NCBI GenBank assembly: GCA_947846985.1
Contig: CANTUZ010000025.1
Span: forward strand, 20,644,100-20,708,099
Source of the DNA: Fratercula arctica
Taxonomy: Eukaryota; Chordata; Aves; Charadriiformes; Alcidae
Length of the DNA stretch: 64,000 bases
Reading direction: 5' to 3'
The position numbers and the translations under genes are program-made. The notes beneath the pieces are model-generated. The model worked only from the letters and a program-made list of their open reading frames with translations, was not told the DNA's origin and did no database searches. Within the stretch, counting starts at the first letter, position 1, and each line of letters begins with the position of its first letter. This document shows positions 44,416 to 56,938 of the stretch, one piece after another.

Positions 44416-47359
44416 TATGGGCATTAATGGTGTCAATTTGTAGAAAATGCCAGATGTCTACAGACCCTCTCTTTCATTTGCCAGGGCATCAGATCATTTC
44501 AAAGGTGACTGAGGCCATAGAGGTGAGGGAAAAGTAGGAAATGGGAAATAATCTGTAAATACACTATGAACATTTCTGATGCTTTGCCAAGGAAATAAAT
44601 GAGAACATTTTCTTCTTAGCTTTCCATATCTTGTTGTCACTGGCAATGGTTATGCCCAGACAAAATAGGTTTATAACAGACACATCCAAACACAATGGAG
44701 AAGGGCAAAAGCAAGCAAAAAAGCTGCTTCCAGATATTTAAGAGGTTAGTCTAAAATTATGATGAAAAAAGCCAAATAGCTATTAGACACAGGAGTTAGC
44801 ATGGCAATTCATCTCCTATCACTCAGCAAAATTATTAGATATGTCAATCTTGGTTCAAATTAGAAGCACTGGAGTGGAAGAGCCTGCCAAGCCACTGAGT
44901 CCACAGAGCAAATTATATACACCTTTTTGTAAATTGATCAAGGTGCATTTGGCATCACTAGTTCTAAGTGTATACTGGAAGAGACACTGGACATTAAGAA
45001 GTGAGTATAAACTAGTCCTGAGTGTCTTTGAGCTGGAGATTAGAAAGTATCTAACCAGCAAAGGAGTGAGCTTCCACAGTACACTTCCAAAAAAGTGTAT
45101 TGACAGAAAGAGGACTACTGATGCCACACTAAGTGTGTTTTGCTGAAAGTGATGCATGTTTAATATATTCATTTAATCATTTGTGAAGAGAACTTTATCA
45201 AAATAAAGATAAGGTTTTTGCTTTTTTGGAAACAGAACATTATAACATTAGCACAGTTGGCATGTTTATTTGGTTCCCATCCATGTATGTAATATTTAAT
45301 TGACAGGCCTGAACATGGCATTCCTGGTGATCATTTCCAGCATCATTTCCAAAGGAAGAACATAACATTAGCACTAAGTTCTTCACATCGCTTTGCCAAA
45401 TGCCTCCATAGTAGAGACAAGTCCTCTTAGGAATGAAATGATGTATTAATACACCGGGAAGTAGGCTACAGTGCATCCCATGCTTACTTGAAATCAGCAG
45501 CTTGCATTTAAGAAAGAGAAGCACTGTAGGTATATTCACAAAGCCCAAGAGGACCAAGCATCTAGGTTTCCCTTACAGTCAACAGAAAAATAGACTCCTC
45601 TAGAGTATCATTTAGAGTGGGAGCCTGATGTAGGTGATGTGAATTGTACTCTGAAGAATCTGTCTGTGCTTACTACGGAATGAGTGAGTTTGGGAAGTAA
45701 TGGCAAAGTGTTAGCACCAGTACTGAATTTGATTTTTTTTCTTCAGACTAATGCAGCTTAGTACTTTTCTAAAACTCATTTGTGTTTTGGACGCAAGAAA
45801 GGATCACTATCAATAGTTGAGGGATACTGGCTCTCCAAGCTAAAATTAGTCTCTCCAGTTTGTATTATTATCAATACCTCACTAATTGTCTCATGATTTC
45901 TCAGGTGGGAGGTGGAGAAATTAGTCCTTTCCCATGCCTTTCCTATGCCTTCTGCATCCTGTAATAGGCAGATGTGCTCCTACCCCTGAAATAAAAGCTG
46001 GCTGCAATTCTGTGTTCAACTTGCCCATAATTCTGCCTATGGTACTGCAAGTAATGAATGCATAAGTTCAAGACACGGTGAAGGTGTTGGTTTTTTTAAT
46101 TTTTTATTAGTTTTTAAGAACTGTTAAGGAAACTAATGCATGGGTAATGCACATAAACACATTAATTTAGAGGAACACTGAAATTTCTTTGTGGGGAAAG
46201 TCTATATTTAAAGCCATCCACAGGAAACAGGTTCTTACTCAGGAAGGCTACATAATGTACAAGATTTAGCAAGACTATTATTAGAATCCAGGTCTCCTGA
46301 TTCCTCTGCTCACTGGATCATACTGTTTCTGAAGTGTTAGGCATTAAAGTACTAGGGATGAATTGTAAGGCCTGCAAATGAAATGAAAGCTAAAACCCTT
46401 TTTTGTACACCTTGAGTTGAAGAAGCTACATGCAAGGCTTCCTAGGAGATAAAATCAAGAAAGAAAATTATTTTTCTTCTTGCTAGAAGTGGTACCTATT
46501 GGTTTTAGCTGCTGCATTACAGAGATTAGCCAGAAGGGCAGCAGAACAGGCTGCTGGGGAAAGCACACAGGCTACACGCTGGCATCCCCAGCCACTGCAT
46601 AGTCTTATGTCTGCTGGACTTGTTCTTGCAAATTGTACACAACATCAGCATTCTCTTCTTTACTACTTTATAGCCAGTTGTGATTAGACTGGTATAAACA
46701 GCATTTGATTTTCTTTTTCTCACATTCCAAACAAAATATCCCCAAATAGTTTTACAATAAGGGAGAGTAGTGAAGGTGGATAGGATTTGTTTCTGTCTTT
46801 TGCTGTTGAAATCAGAAAGATGAAAGATTAGTGATGTATAGGCTTGGTAATTTGTAGGGTTTTGTTCTAAAGTTTCTTTGTTGCATGCCTGTGAAAGAAG
46901 TGAATAAATATTAAGGCAAATGCAAAAACTCGGGATTGAAGTAGGGTTGGTTTGATATATTAAAGCTGTAAACTAATTGAAGTAGGAGCTTAATTTAGGA
47001 GACTGGGTGCCTTAAGGCTGTACAAAGAGCAGATGCAACAGTTGTAGTACTAAATGTCAGAACTTATCTCCTATTTTTTAAGAAAGAATGCTTTAGGACA
47101 ATATAACCTTGTAGTAGAAGCTTATCTCTCAAAACAAGGGGCCCAGGATTACTGAGGAATGCAGAGACTAGTCAAAGCTAACACTTTTGATGCGCCAGCA
47201 AGAATAAAGGAGCAGAGGCCTGCAGTTCACCCAGAAGTCACAACGGTGAAGAGGAGTGGAGGAAGTAAACGACCACCAGATGTCTCTGAAGACCACCAAG
47301 AGACTCTAGTGCGCATGCGGGAGTGGGCAGTAACCTGTAATAATGAGTTAATGAATAGG
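44416..47359. other. Non-coding DNA, no feature recognised
   Basis: AT-rich sequence with several short open frames (about 60-105 codons) that match no family I recognise. No CpG island is present. Confidence 0.5.
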
Positions 47360-47713
47360 TAATCATTTCTTGGAAAACTAGTGAATATGCATACATAGTA
47401 TGTATTTAAACTGTACATCTAAATCAGTCGGCGCGCACATTAGGTGGAGCAATCCCCTGTGCGCCCGGCGCTGCAATAAGGAATACCTGCTTAATAGTCA
47501 CCGAGGCTACTGAGTCTTAATTCGTCATTTCACTGCATCAGTTCTGGCATCCCAGATGGGACCTGCTCTGCTCGGCTGCAGGACCCGCTGAGAACAGGAC
47601 TCCCTAGGGTACCCCCGGGAATTTCCCGGAGGGACTCCTCACCTCAATCAGATCGCTGCAGGAGCAGACAAGGACCATCTAATAAGGTAGTCTTTAAATT
47701 TTTGGTATGTAGG
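47360..47713 (+). mobile_element. Decayed LTR end plus leader of an unidentified retroelement
   Basis: Order of signals: TATTTAAA box near 47402, a CpG-rich R-like stretch (GGCGCGCACATTAGG to GTGCGCCCGGCGCTG), AATAAG in the poly(A) position (47475-47480) and a terminus ACTGCATCA at 47540. TGGCATCCCAGATGGGA at 47545-47561 sits where a primer site would. This is the arrangement of a retroviral R-U5-PBS-leader. I cannot match the primer to a tRNA with confidence. The leader appears to be interrupted by LTR3 at 47714. Confidence 0.4.
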
Positions 47714-48892
47714 TGTGGAATAATTACTAAATTGGCTAAAAATACAAAAGTACAGCATTGTTCACACATTAAGGAAAAGTATAAAATCAAGAGGCCTCTG
47801 AGGTAGAAAACAGCTGCAGCTGGCATGAAGAATGCAACATCCGCAGTTCCCTGATAAGGATCCTTGTGAAGCTACATGAGGTACGGGGCGGGATGCAATT
47901 ATTCCGCGGCTTTACCTTATGATGTATAGCAGATACGGGGACGGGACGATACCATGAAACAGATAAGCTGCCAATTAGCTGCCTGCTCAATACTCGGAGC
48001 CAACATTTTGTCAAATTTTGATGAAATGCTGTCCTTTGTGCGAACTTTGCTCATTATAATGTCATTATAATACCAAAATACACCTCCATCCCAAAGGCTA
48101 TCCGCCTCCAAGGTGCAACCACTCCTTCTTGAGTCTGCGCTCTGAATTTTTCGTAAACTATACCTTTAAATGTGAAGTGAGAGAATTTTACACCAATCAT
48201 AATTAAAGTATGTATGACTAAAGTCACTCAAACTCCACCTTGAAGATAACAAATAGTATAAAAATAGCCCGAGAGAGGGGGATACCCAGGGAAGACACCA
48301 TCGCGAACAAGTCAAGGAGAACTCCATCACTGACTTCTGGGATCAGTCGATGGGCTGAGCCTTTCTTCCCCCCCCATAGGGACGCCTTTGGGTAAGACTT
48401 AGATTATACCGAGTGCTTTCTCAGGAAACTTAGGAATTTCTCTAGAGAATCTCTTTCCTACATTTATAGCCAGGCTGTATCGTTTATAACTTCATCGCGC
48501 GTTTGATATACATAATAATACTTTCATTTGCACGTGCTTTGCAGACAGTGTATTTATCACCGGCAATCCTAAGAACCTCTCGATCTGTTGTTTAAATAAA
48601 CTGCACTGTTTAAGTAGCTAGTCGTTTTGGTTTCTCACTGAACGCGACCAAAGACTCGAGAGTGGCCGTGCTAGTTCATGAGCACGACTAGACTGAAGGT
48701 GCAGTCCACTATTAGTGTATCCAAATCATAATAGTTTAATACATATTAAACGCAATTGGACTGATAGTGCTGAATTGGGCATCACTCAGAATTTAAACCC
48801 AGCCGCACCTAGCCTCCCACTTTGGTGAGGAGTGTTAGAACGCAAGGGGGTTTATCTTCTGCCAAAACCGCTTTGCCCCTTTCCACGCAACA
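47714..48892 (+). repeat. LTR3 copy 2 (about 1.18 kb, plus strand)
   Basis: TGTGGAATAATTACT at the start, CCACGCAACA at the end, TATAAAAATA at 48257-48266 and AATAAA at 48595-48600, giving a long R-U5 of about 300 bp after the poly(A) signal. The flanks are GTAGG (47709-47713) and ATAGG (48893-48897), a 5-bp duplication with one change. No TGG primer site follows, so it is a solo LTR. It is the inverted partner of 5160-6328, 42 kb away. Confidence 0.82.
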
Positions 48893-49740
48893 ATAGGTAA
48901 AACGCATTCTGGGTTAAGGGACCAGTCAATAGGGGGTTCCCATAAGTCATAAGAGACGTCTTACGCAGGGCACCGTATACCAGGCTACTAGTGTCTGAGG
49001 GTATACATTTGGTATTAGTACAGAACTTACATAAGTGTTTGTTTGTACTTTTGGTTTTGTGCACGCTCCCTGTTAGTATTGTACTGTGGTATTTAGTACG
49101 TTGGTATGGGCCCGGGGGTAAGCTACGTACTTCTGTAATAACGTACTTTGTGGTGGTACTGATTTATTGGTATTGAACTCAGATATAAGGAATTGTTTAC
49201 TGAAAATTGATTTGGATTTGGTACTTATGTGTGTGTGGACTGAGTCATGACTTGTGTGTGAATGAACTGAGAGAGATGGGGCATAGCTGCAAAGTGAGTG
49301 CGGAGTTCTGATCCGCAGTTCCGTGTTATCCCACGAGGGGTGCAACCAGAGATGAACAAAGTGAATGCAGGGTCCAAGACCCATATAACCTTATTAACTC
49401 TGTCATTATTCTGTTAGGCATCCTAACATGGAAGTGTAAATTGAGAAGATAGCAGAGCGATAATACTGTCAGTTTGTTCTGTGTTGCTGTAAAGTAGTTG
49501 TGAATAGTTGTGAATAGTGCCCGAAGTGCATTTGAATGTACCTTCCCTGTTTTTGTGTCAGAGTGTATATGGTGTAGTCGAAAACTGCAGGTAACTTTTG
49601 ATTGGAACTTTAGTTGTCCTAAGTGTAACGTGTGGATAGACTGGGATAGGAGAGAAAGGGCTGCTTATATAGTTTATGTACTTTGTGGATTAAAGAATCA
49701 AATCAGGAATCAGGATGCAAACATGTAGGTACCCAAGACT
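48893..49740 (+). other. Possible continuation of retroelement leader, no clear gene
   Basis: This continues after the LTR3 insertion with moderately GC-rich sequence unlike the AT-rich surroundings. The frame at 49510-49728 (72 codons, no ATG near its start) holds a C-x2-C-x13-C-x2-C arrangement resembling a zinc ribbon. I do not recognise it, and it may be fortuitous. Confidence 0.3.
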
Positions 49741-50705
49741 ACATTTAATCAAGAACTTTAGTTACTGCTAAATAAAAGGGTGATTCTGAAATCAAACACT
49801 CCCTACTGCATTATTTATGAAATATAAATCTTCACTGAATTTTCTCTCAGAGGCTTGCTACTTCCATTGTCTCTTTCAGGACTTTTTGTCATCACTTCTA
49901 TATGCCTCTTCAGTAGCCCAAAGAAGCTGGCATACTGTTATTTGTACAACGAGACAGCAGAATTAGCTCAGAAAATTTATGCAGTAATTGAAATTCTACG
50001 GAGAAGGTGGGTTAGTGTACAGCCCTCACCCTTCTGCAAGGTCCTGCTTCCAGCTGTACTCTCTGACTGCCTAAATGCACTCTGAGATGTCTAGCTTAGA
50101 AAGCTTTGACGTGGGCTGCTTTTCCATAAACCTTTATGTTAGGATATACTGTTTGTCTTTCTGTCTGAAATCAGTGTGCAAATGTTTTTCCCCTAGTATT
50201 GCCAGACTCCAAGAATTTAAAATTCTGCCAGGCTCCCAAAATACTTATTTTTCTAAAAAGCATATGAGATGAAACACTATCTAGTTCTAAAAGTTCTTTA
50301 TTTTTGCCATCTGCTTTTTGAGCTTCCCAGGTAGAATTTTGGTCAGGTTTTCAAGTTAATCTCTGCAACCCTCCTGAGAGCTAAAAGTGTACTTTTTACA
50401 AATGGAACCCATGATCTTTGTACTCTAGATGAACATAAGCTTGCTATGTAGCAGTATTCAATAAACTGCTTATTCAGGTATTTTATATGGATTAGAAGCT
50501 GTATTTTAAGGACTCAAATTTGAAAACATTGTCAGCTGTCACTTATGATGATGTTGCATTAACATTGCAAATTCCAAAACTATAGAAGAGACAAGAACTG
50601 GAAAAAATCAAGACCTTATTTCAGAGGTATATATCCAACTCATACCATTAAGTATGATAACTGAAAGCTGGTAATGGCAAAATGCTTTGAATAAGGTTAT
50701 AGACA
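49741..50705. other. Non-coding DNA with one exon-like segment
   Basis: This is mostly AT-rich. Segment 49880-50006 is preceded by a pyrimidine tract and CAG, followed by GTGGGT, and is open in one frame for 42 codons (including S-P-K-K-L-A-Y-C-Y-L-Y-N-E-T). It could be a host exon but I cannot name it. Confidence 0.3.
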
Positions 50706-51038
50706 TGTCCTGGTTCCGGCGGGGACAGGGTTAAGTATTCCATGCCATGTGAGCCACGCCCACCCTGAGATTAAAAGGAGGGGAGGGGGCAGGAAGTTGG
50801 GTTTGGAGCGGGCTGGGGTGTCCCGGGTCCAGTTGGTGAGTGGCGGTTCTGTAATCGCGTTTGTATATTCCTCTGTCCGTGTTATTGTTGTTGTTTTCTT
50901 GTTCCCTTTGCTGTTCTGTTAAACTGCCTTTGTCTCAACCCAAGAGTTTTGCCTTTTTCTTTTGATTCGTCCCGTATTGAGAAGACCCGAGCGAGCAGCA
51001 CGTGGTTCTTTGTTGCCGTCTGAGGCCAAACCATGACA
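50706..51038 (+). repeat. Provirus D 5' LTR
   Basis: 333 bp from TGTCCTGGTTCCGG to CCAAACCATGACA. It belongs to the A-3'/D type (GGGGCAGGAAGTT and GAAGACCCGAGCGAG). Confidence 0.92.
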
Positions 51039-51046
51039 GTCCTTTT

Positions 51047-51064
51047 TGGCGCCCAATGTGGGGC
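51047..51064 (+). other. Primer binding site, tRNA-Lys(1,2) type (provirus D)
   Basis: TGGCGCCCAATGTGGGGC, the same single change (C to T) as in provirus A relative to B and C. Confidence 0.85.
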
Positions 51065-51141
51065 TCGAGGGTTGAGACAAGGACAGAATCCAACTAGAGC
51101 TTGAACAAATGAATTTGTTAGGTAAATAGTCGCTGGTCACT

Positions 51142-53097
51142 ATGTTGCTTGGTTTGTTCTCATGGCTGTTATGTAAACTCTTATGTGTTTTATGCACTCC
51201 CTGTGATGATATTTGTTACTTCTGGGAGGGGGATGAGGATTATCATTTTACTGTCCTGTGCAATATCAGCTTATGATATGATAACATCACTTGTTAGACG
51301 GTTATTTTGGGGCGTTTATGTGGTATTGCTGTCCTGTCCGTACATTGGGCACCACCTCTCAGAATTCATTAATAATTACACCCAGTCTATGGGGGAAACA
51401 GGGGGGGACACTTTCCCCAGCTCTTTTGCCTCCCTTTTCTCCTTTGAGTCAGGTATGACAGCTTTTGAGAATTTTGAATATCCTTGGGCTGCTCAAACCA
51501 GCATGTTCCTAGTGTTATGTCTGCTGAATATGTTCCAGGTCTCGTTTAGGGTTAAACAACTATTTAAGACTGCCACCCAGAGATCTGCTCCAAGGCTGGA
51601 CAGTCAGGGGTGGCATGGCATGTGGGAGAACATGGGCAGGTATTTAGAGAACTTCTCACCTCCAATGGTCTGGGACTTCACCCCTGAACAATTACAGGAC
51701 CCTGACAGAGTAGTAGAATATCTGAAGGGAAAATGCTGTGGCTATTCCAGAGAGGCACAACTCACCGCACTGTGCTGGGCCCTGGCCGGTATCTACCAGG
51801 CACTGCTCAGTGTTATGCAGCACCCTCAGGAGAAAGAGATAGAGTCCAGACCGACAGGCGCTGCGGCTGCTGCGGCCCCTGCGGCGGGCGCTGCCGCAGC
51901 TGTGGCCCCTGCGACGGGCACTGCGGCTACTCCAACCCCTGCGACAGGCACTGCGGCTACTTCAACCCCTTTGATAGCCACTGCCGCTGAACCAGGGAAC
52001 CAACCTGTGCCAGTATCTGTTGCCCCCATACAAAAGAAGTAGTACACAAAGAAATCAGTTCGCATAGTAAGAGATGACGATGAACCAGGGCCATCACGAG
52101 GACAGGAGGAAGGGGCAGAACCAGAGATAATTACCCGATCCCTATCCCTGAGTGAGCTGCGGGATATGCAAAAAGATTTTAGCTGACTTTCAGGCGAGCA
52201 CATTGTCACCTGGCTGCTTTGGTGTTGGGATAATGGGGCCAGTAGCCTGGAATTAGAGGGTAGGGAAGCCAGGCAGCTGGGATTCCTGTCTAGGGAAGGC
52301 GGCATTGACAAGGCAATTGGAAAGAAGACCCAAGCCCTCAGCCTCTGGAAACGACTCCTGTCAGGCGTGAGGGAGAGGTACCCCTTCAGTGAAGATGTTG
52401 TATGTCAACCAAGCAAGTGGACCACCATGGAAAGAGGTATCCAGTACCTGAGAGAATTAGCTGTGCGGGAGATGATTTATTATGACTTGGACAATGCAGA
52501 CTTACCCACGGACCCTGATGAGGTGCACTGCACAAGGTCCATGTGGCGGAAGTTTGTACGGAGCGCACCATCGTCATATGCCAACTCACTGGCAGTAATG
52601 GAATGGAAAGGCAAAGAGGGACCAACGGTGGATGAGGTGGCTGGCCGGCTCCGGCGATATGAAGAAAGCCTCTCTTCCCCCCTTGTCTCAGCTGTGGAGA
52701 AACTGTCCGGAAGGTCCAGCAACTTGAAGAGAATATGTCCTACTCCCCACCTGTAAGGGCCAGCATCTCAGCTATTAGGAGCAGGCATTTCCCCACTCAA
52801 GAGAGAGAGTACAGAGGGTACACACCACGAGGTACCCTGTGGTTCTACCTGCGAGACCATGGAGAGGACATGAGGAAGTGGGATGGACAAACTACTTGGA
52901 TCCTGTGGACACGGGTACAGGAGCTGCAAGGAAGGACAACCACAAAAGGGGATCCCTCCAGGAAAAGTGCCTCCCCAGTTTCCAGTGGGCAGCTCCCCAG
53001 ACAGAGCAGAAGGCCTGATATTGCTTCTGATCCTCTTGAAGGAACCTCCAAGTCATTTCTGCAAGAAGTGAGTAATGGATACTATGACCAGTATTAG
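51142..53097 (+). pseudogene. gag: Provirus D gag, multiple lesions
   Basis: Lesions visible against copy B: a 2-bp deletion near 51168 shifting the frame about ten codons in, TAG at 52040-52042 (AAG elsewhere), TGA at 52184-52186 (shared with A, CGA in B), and a 1-bp deletion near 52708. The hydrophobic N-terminus and a shortened Ala/Thr repeat (51855-51985) remain recognisable. It ends at UAG 53095-53097 like the other copies. Confidence 0.88.
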
Positions 53098-56000
53098 AGG
53101 GGCCCTGCCTCCAGCCAGGTGGAGGAAAGGGACAACCGGGTTTATTGGACAGTGTGGATTCAATGGCCTGGCACATCAGACCCACAGGAGTATAAGGCTC
53201 TAGTGGACACAGGAGCACAGTGCACTCTGATACCATCAAGCTATAGAGGGGCAGAACCCATTTGTATTTCTGGGGTCACAGGGGGATCCCAAGAGTTGAC
53301 TGTACTGGAGGCGGAAGTGAGCCTAACTGGGAATGAGTGGCAAAAGCATCCCATTGTGACTGGCCCAGAGGCTCCATGCATCCTTGCTATAGATTACCTC
53401 AGGAGAGGGTATTTTAAGGACCCAAAGGGGTATCGGTGGGCCTTTGGCATAGCTGCCTTGGAGACGGAGGAAGTTCAACAGTTGTCTACCTTTCCTGGTA
53501 TCTCAGAGGACTCTTCTGTTGTGGGGTTGTTGAGGGTCGAAGAACAGCAGGTGCCGATTGCTACCACAACGGTGCATCGGTGGCAATATCACACTAACCG
53601 AGACTCTGATTCCCATCCATAAGCTGATTCGTCAACTAGAGGTTCAAGGGATGATCAGCAAGGCTCGTTCACCCTTTAACAGTCCCATATGGCCAGTGCG
53701 AAAATCCAATGGAGAGTGGAGGCTAACTGTAGACTATTGTGGCCTGAATGAAGTCACGCCATCGCTGAGCGCTGCTGTGCCGGACATGCTAGAACTCCAG
53801 TATGAACTGGAGTCCAAGGCAGCCAAGTGGTATGCCACGACTGATATAGCGAATGCATTCTTCTCAATCCCTTTGGCAGCAGAGTGCAGGCCACAGTTTG
53901 CTTTCACTTGGAGGGGCATCCAGTACACCTGGAATCGACTGCCCCAGGGGTGGAAACATAGCCCCACCATTTCCCATGGAGTGATCCAGACTGCACTGGA
54001 ACGGGGTGAAGCTCCAGAACATCTGCAGTACATTCATGACATCATCGTATGGGGAAACACAGCAGCAGAAGTTTTTGAGAAAGGGGATAAAATAGTCCGA
54101 ATCCTTCTGAAAGCTGGTTTTGCCATAAAACGAAGTAAGGTCAAGGGACCTGCGCAGGAGATCCAGTTCTTAGGAATAAAATGGCAAGATGGACGCTGCC
54201 AGATCCCAATGGATGTGATCAACAAAATAGCAGCTATGTCTCCACCAACGAGTAAAAAGGAAACACAAGCTTTCTTAGGCATTGTGGGTTTTTGGAGGAT
54301 GCATATCCCAGATTACAGTCTAATTGTAAGCCCTCGATATATCAAGTAACCCGGAAGAAGAACGATTTTAAATGGGGTCCTGAGCAACGACAAGCTTTTG
54401 AACAAATCAAACAGGAAATAGTCCATGCAGTGGCCCTGGGGCCAGTCCAGGGAGGACAAGATGTTAAAAACGTGCTCTACACCGCAGCCAGGGAGAATGG
54501 CCCTACCTGGAGCCTCTGGCAGAAGGCACCAGGGGAGACCCGAGGTCGACCCCTAGGGTTTTGGAGTCGGGGATACAGAGGATCCGAAGCCCGCTACACT
54601 CCAACAGAAAAGGAGATATTGGCAGCATATGAAGGGGTTCGAGCTGCTTCGGAGGTGGTTGGTACAGAAGCGCAGCTCCTCTTAGCACCTCGACTGCCGG
54701 TGCTGGGTTGGATGTTCAAAGAAAGGGTCCCCACCACACATCATGCAACTGATGCTACATGGAGCAAGTGGATTGCACTGATCACACAGCGAACTCGAAT
54801 GGGAAACCCCAGTCGCCCAGGAATTCTGGAAGTGATCAGGGACTGGCCAGAAGGCAAGGATTTTGGAATGTCACCAGAGGAGGAGGTGACGCGTGCGGAA
54901 GAGGCCCCACCATGTAATAAACTGCCAGAAAATGAGAAATATGCCCTGTTCACTGGTGGGTCCTGCCGGATTGTGGGAAAGCATCGAAAGTGGAAGGCTG
55001 CTGTGTGGAGTCCTACACGACAAGTTGCAGAAGCCAGTGAAGGACAAGGTGAATCGAGCCAGTTATCAGAGGTGAAAGCCATTCAGCTGGCTTTGGACAT
55101 TGCCGAGCGAGAAAAATGGCCAGTACTTTATCTCTACACTGACTCATGGATGGTGGCCAATGCTCTGTGGGGGTGGTTACAACAGTGGAAGCAGGGCAAC
55201 TGGCAGCGCAGAGGCAAACCCATCTGGACTGCTGAACTATGGCAAGATATTGCTGCCCGGATAGAGAATCTGGTTGTGAAAGTACGCCACGTAGATGCCC
55301 ACGTACCGAAGAATCGGGCCACGGAGGAACATCAGAACAACCAGCAGGTGGATCGGGCTGCCAGGATTGAAGTGGCTCAAGTGGATCTGGACTGGCAACG
55401 TAAGGGTGAACTATTCATAGCTCGGTGGGCCCATGAGACCTCAGGCCACCAAGGAAGACATGCGACATATAGATGGGCTCGTGACCGAGGGGTGGACTTG
55501 ACCATGGGCACTATTGCACAGGTCATCCATGAATGTGAGACATGCGCTGCAATCAAGCAAGCCAAGCGGTTGAAGCCTCTTTGGTATGGAGGATGATGGT
55601 TGAAATATAAATATGGGGAGGCCTGGCAGATTGATTATATCACACTGCCACGAACCCGTCAAGGCAAGCGCTATGTGCTCACAATGGTGGAAGCAACCAC
55701 TGGATGGCTGGAAACATACCCTGTGCCCCATGCCACTGCCTGGTTTGCTATCCTGGGCCTTGAAAAGCAAGTCCTGTGGCGACATGGTACCCCAGAGAGG
55801 ATTGAGTCAGACAAAGGGACTCATTTCCGAAACAGCCTCATAGAAACCTGGGCCAAAGAGCATGATATTGAGTGGGTATATCACATCCCCTATCACGCAC
55901 CAGCCTCTGGGAAGATAGAACGGTACAATGGACTGTTAAAAACTACACTGAGAGCAATGGGTGGTGGGACCTTAAAACATTGGGATGCACATTTAGCAAA

Positions 56001-56280
56001 GGCTACCTGGCTAGTTCACACCAGGGGATCTACCAATCAGGCTGGCCCTGCCCAATCAAAACTTCCACGTACCGTAGAAGGGGATAAGGTCCCTGTAGTG
56101 CACATGAAGAATATGTTAGGGAAGACAGTCTGGGTTAGTCCTGCCTCAGGCAAAGGCAAACCCATCCATGGGATTGCTTTTGCCCAAGGACCTGGGTGCA
56201 CTTGCTGGGTAATGCGGAAGGATGGGGAAGTCCGATGTGTGTCTCATGGGGATCTGATTTTGGGTGAGAATAGCCAATGA
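53098..56280 (+). pseudogene. pol: Provirus D pro-pol, frameshifts, stop and catalytic-site changes
   Basis: Frames 53098-53622, 53558-54349, 54292-55596 and 55600-56280 together cover the polyprotein. Breaks are a 2-bp deletion near 53608, an insertion near 54333, TGA at 55594-55596 (shared with B) and a 3-bp deletion near 54938. The RT motif reads Y-I-H-D instead of Y-I-D-D and RNase H reads F-T-G-G-S instead of F-T-D-G-S, so both active sites are damaged. Integrase zinc residues and the D,D,E triad persist. Confidence 0.92.
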
Positions 56281-56590
56281 ATCAAATTGTGTGTTTTTGA
56301 TTGCTATGTAACACTGTCACTGTATGTCCTTGTTACTATAATTGCTAATGGCTGTACTGCAGTAAGAATCACCCAAATTAAGGACAGATGGACTTTGATG
56401 AAAAACTGAGTAAAGCAAAGTGGTGATGGGATCAGAACTGACCTCAGCAGCTGGCGCCCAGCAACTTCCTCAAGATCTACATCTTCGGACCATGGACTGT
56501 GTGCATGAGCCACGCTGGGTACACCAGTCATGTTCCGAAAACTGTAAGATCTGGGCATGGCAAAAATGGTATGGAATAAGGGGTGGATAA

Positions 56591-56938
56591 TGTCCTGGTT
56601 CCAGTGGGGACAGGGTTAAATATTCCATGCCATGTGAGCCACGCCCACCCTGAGATTAAAAGGAGGGGAGGGGGCAGGAAGTTATGGCTTGGAGTGGGCT
56701 GGGGTGCTCTGGGTCTGGTTGGTGAGCGGTGGGGAGTGTCTATTTTGTAATTGTGTTTGTATATTTCTCTATCCGTGTTATTGTTGTTGGGTTTTTTTAT
56801 GTTCCCTCTGCTGTTCTGTTAAACTGCCTTTGTCTCAACCCAAGAGTTTTGCCTTTTTCTTCTGATCCTTCCTGTATTGGGAAGACCCGAGCGAGCGGCA
56901 TGTGGTTCTTTGTTGCCATCTGAGGACAAACCACTACA
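56591..56938 (+). repeat. Provirus D 3' LTR
   Basis: 348 bp, TGTCCTGGTTCCAG to CAAACCACTACA. It differs clearly from the 5' LTR, including CpG losses and a T-rich insertion near 56790. Confidence 0.92.

Larger units (their letters stand above)
50706..56938 (+). mobile_element. Provirus D: same family, heavily mutated, no target duplication
   Basis: 5' LTR 50706-51038, primer site 51047-51064, gag 51142-53097, pro-pol 53098-56280, purine tract 56576-56590, 3' LTR 56591-56938. The left flank is AGACA and the right flank ACTGG, so there is no target-site duplication. The right side is a truncated LTR2 whose missing part is not found on the left. The LTR pair differs at many positions. This is the oldest or most damaged copy. 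Confidence 0.93.
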
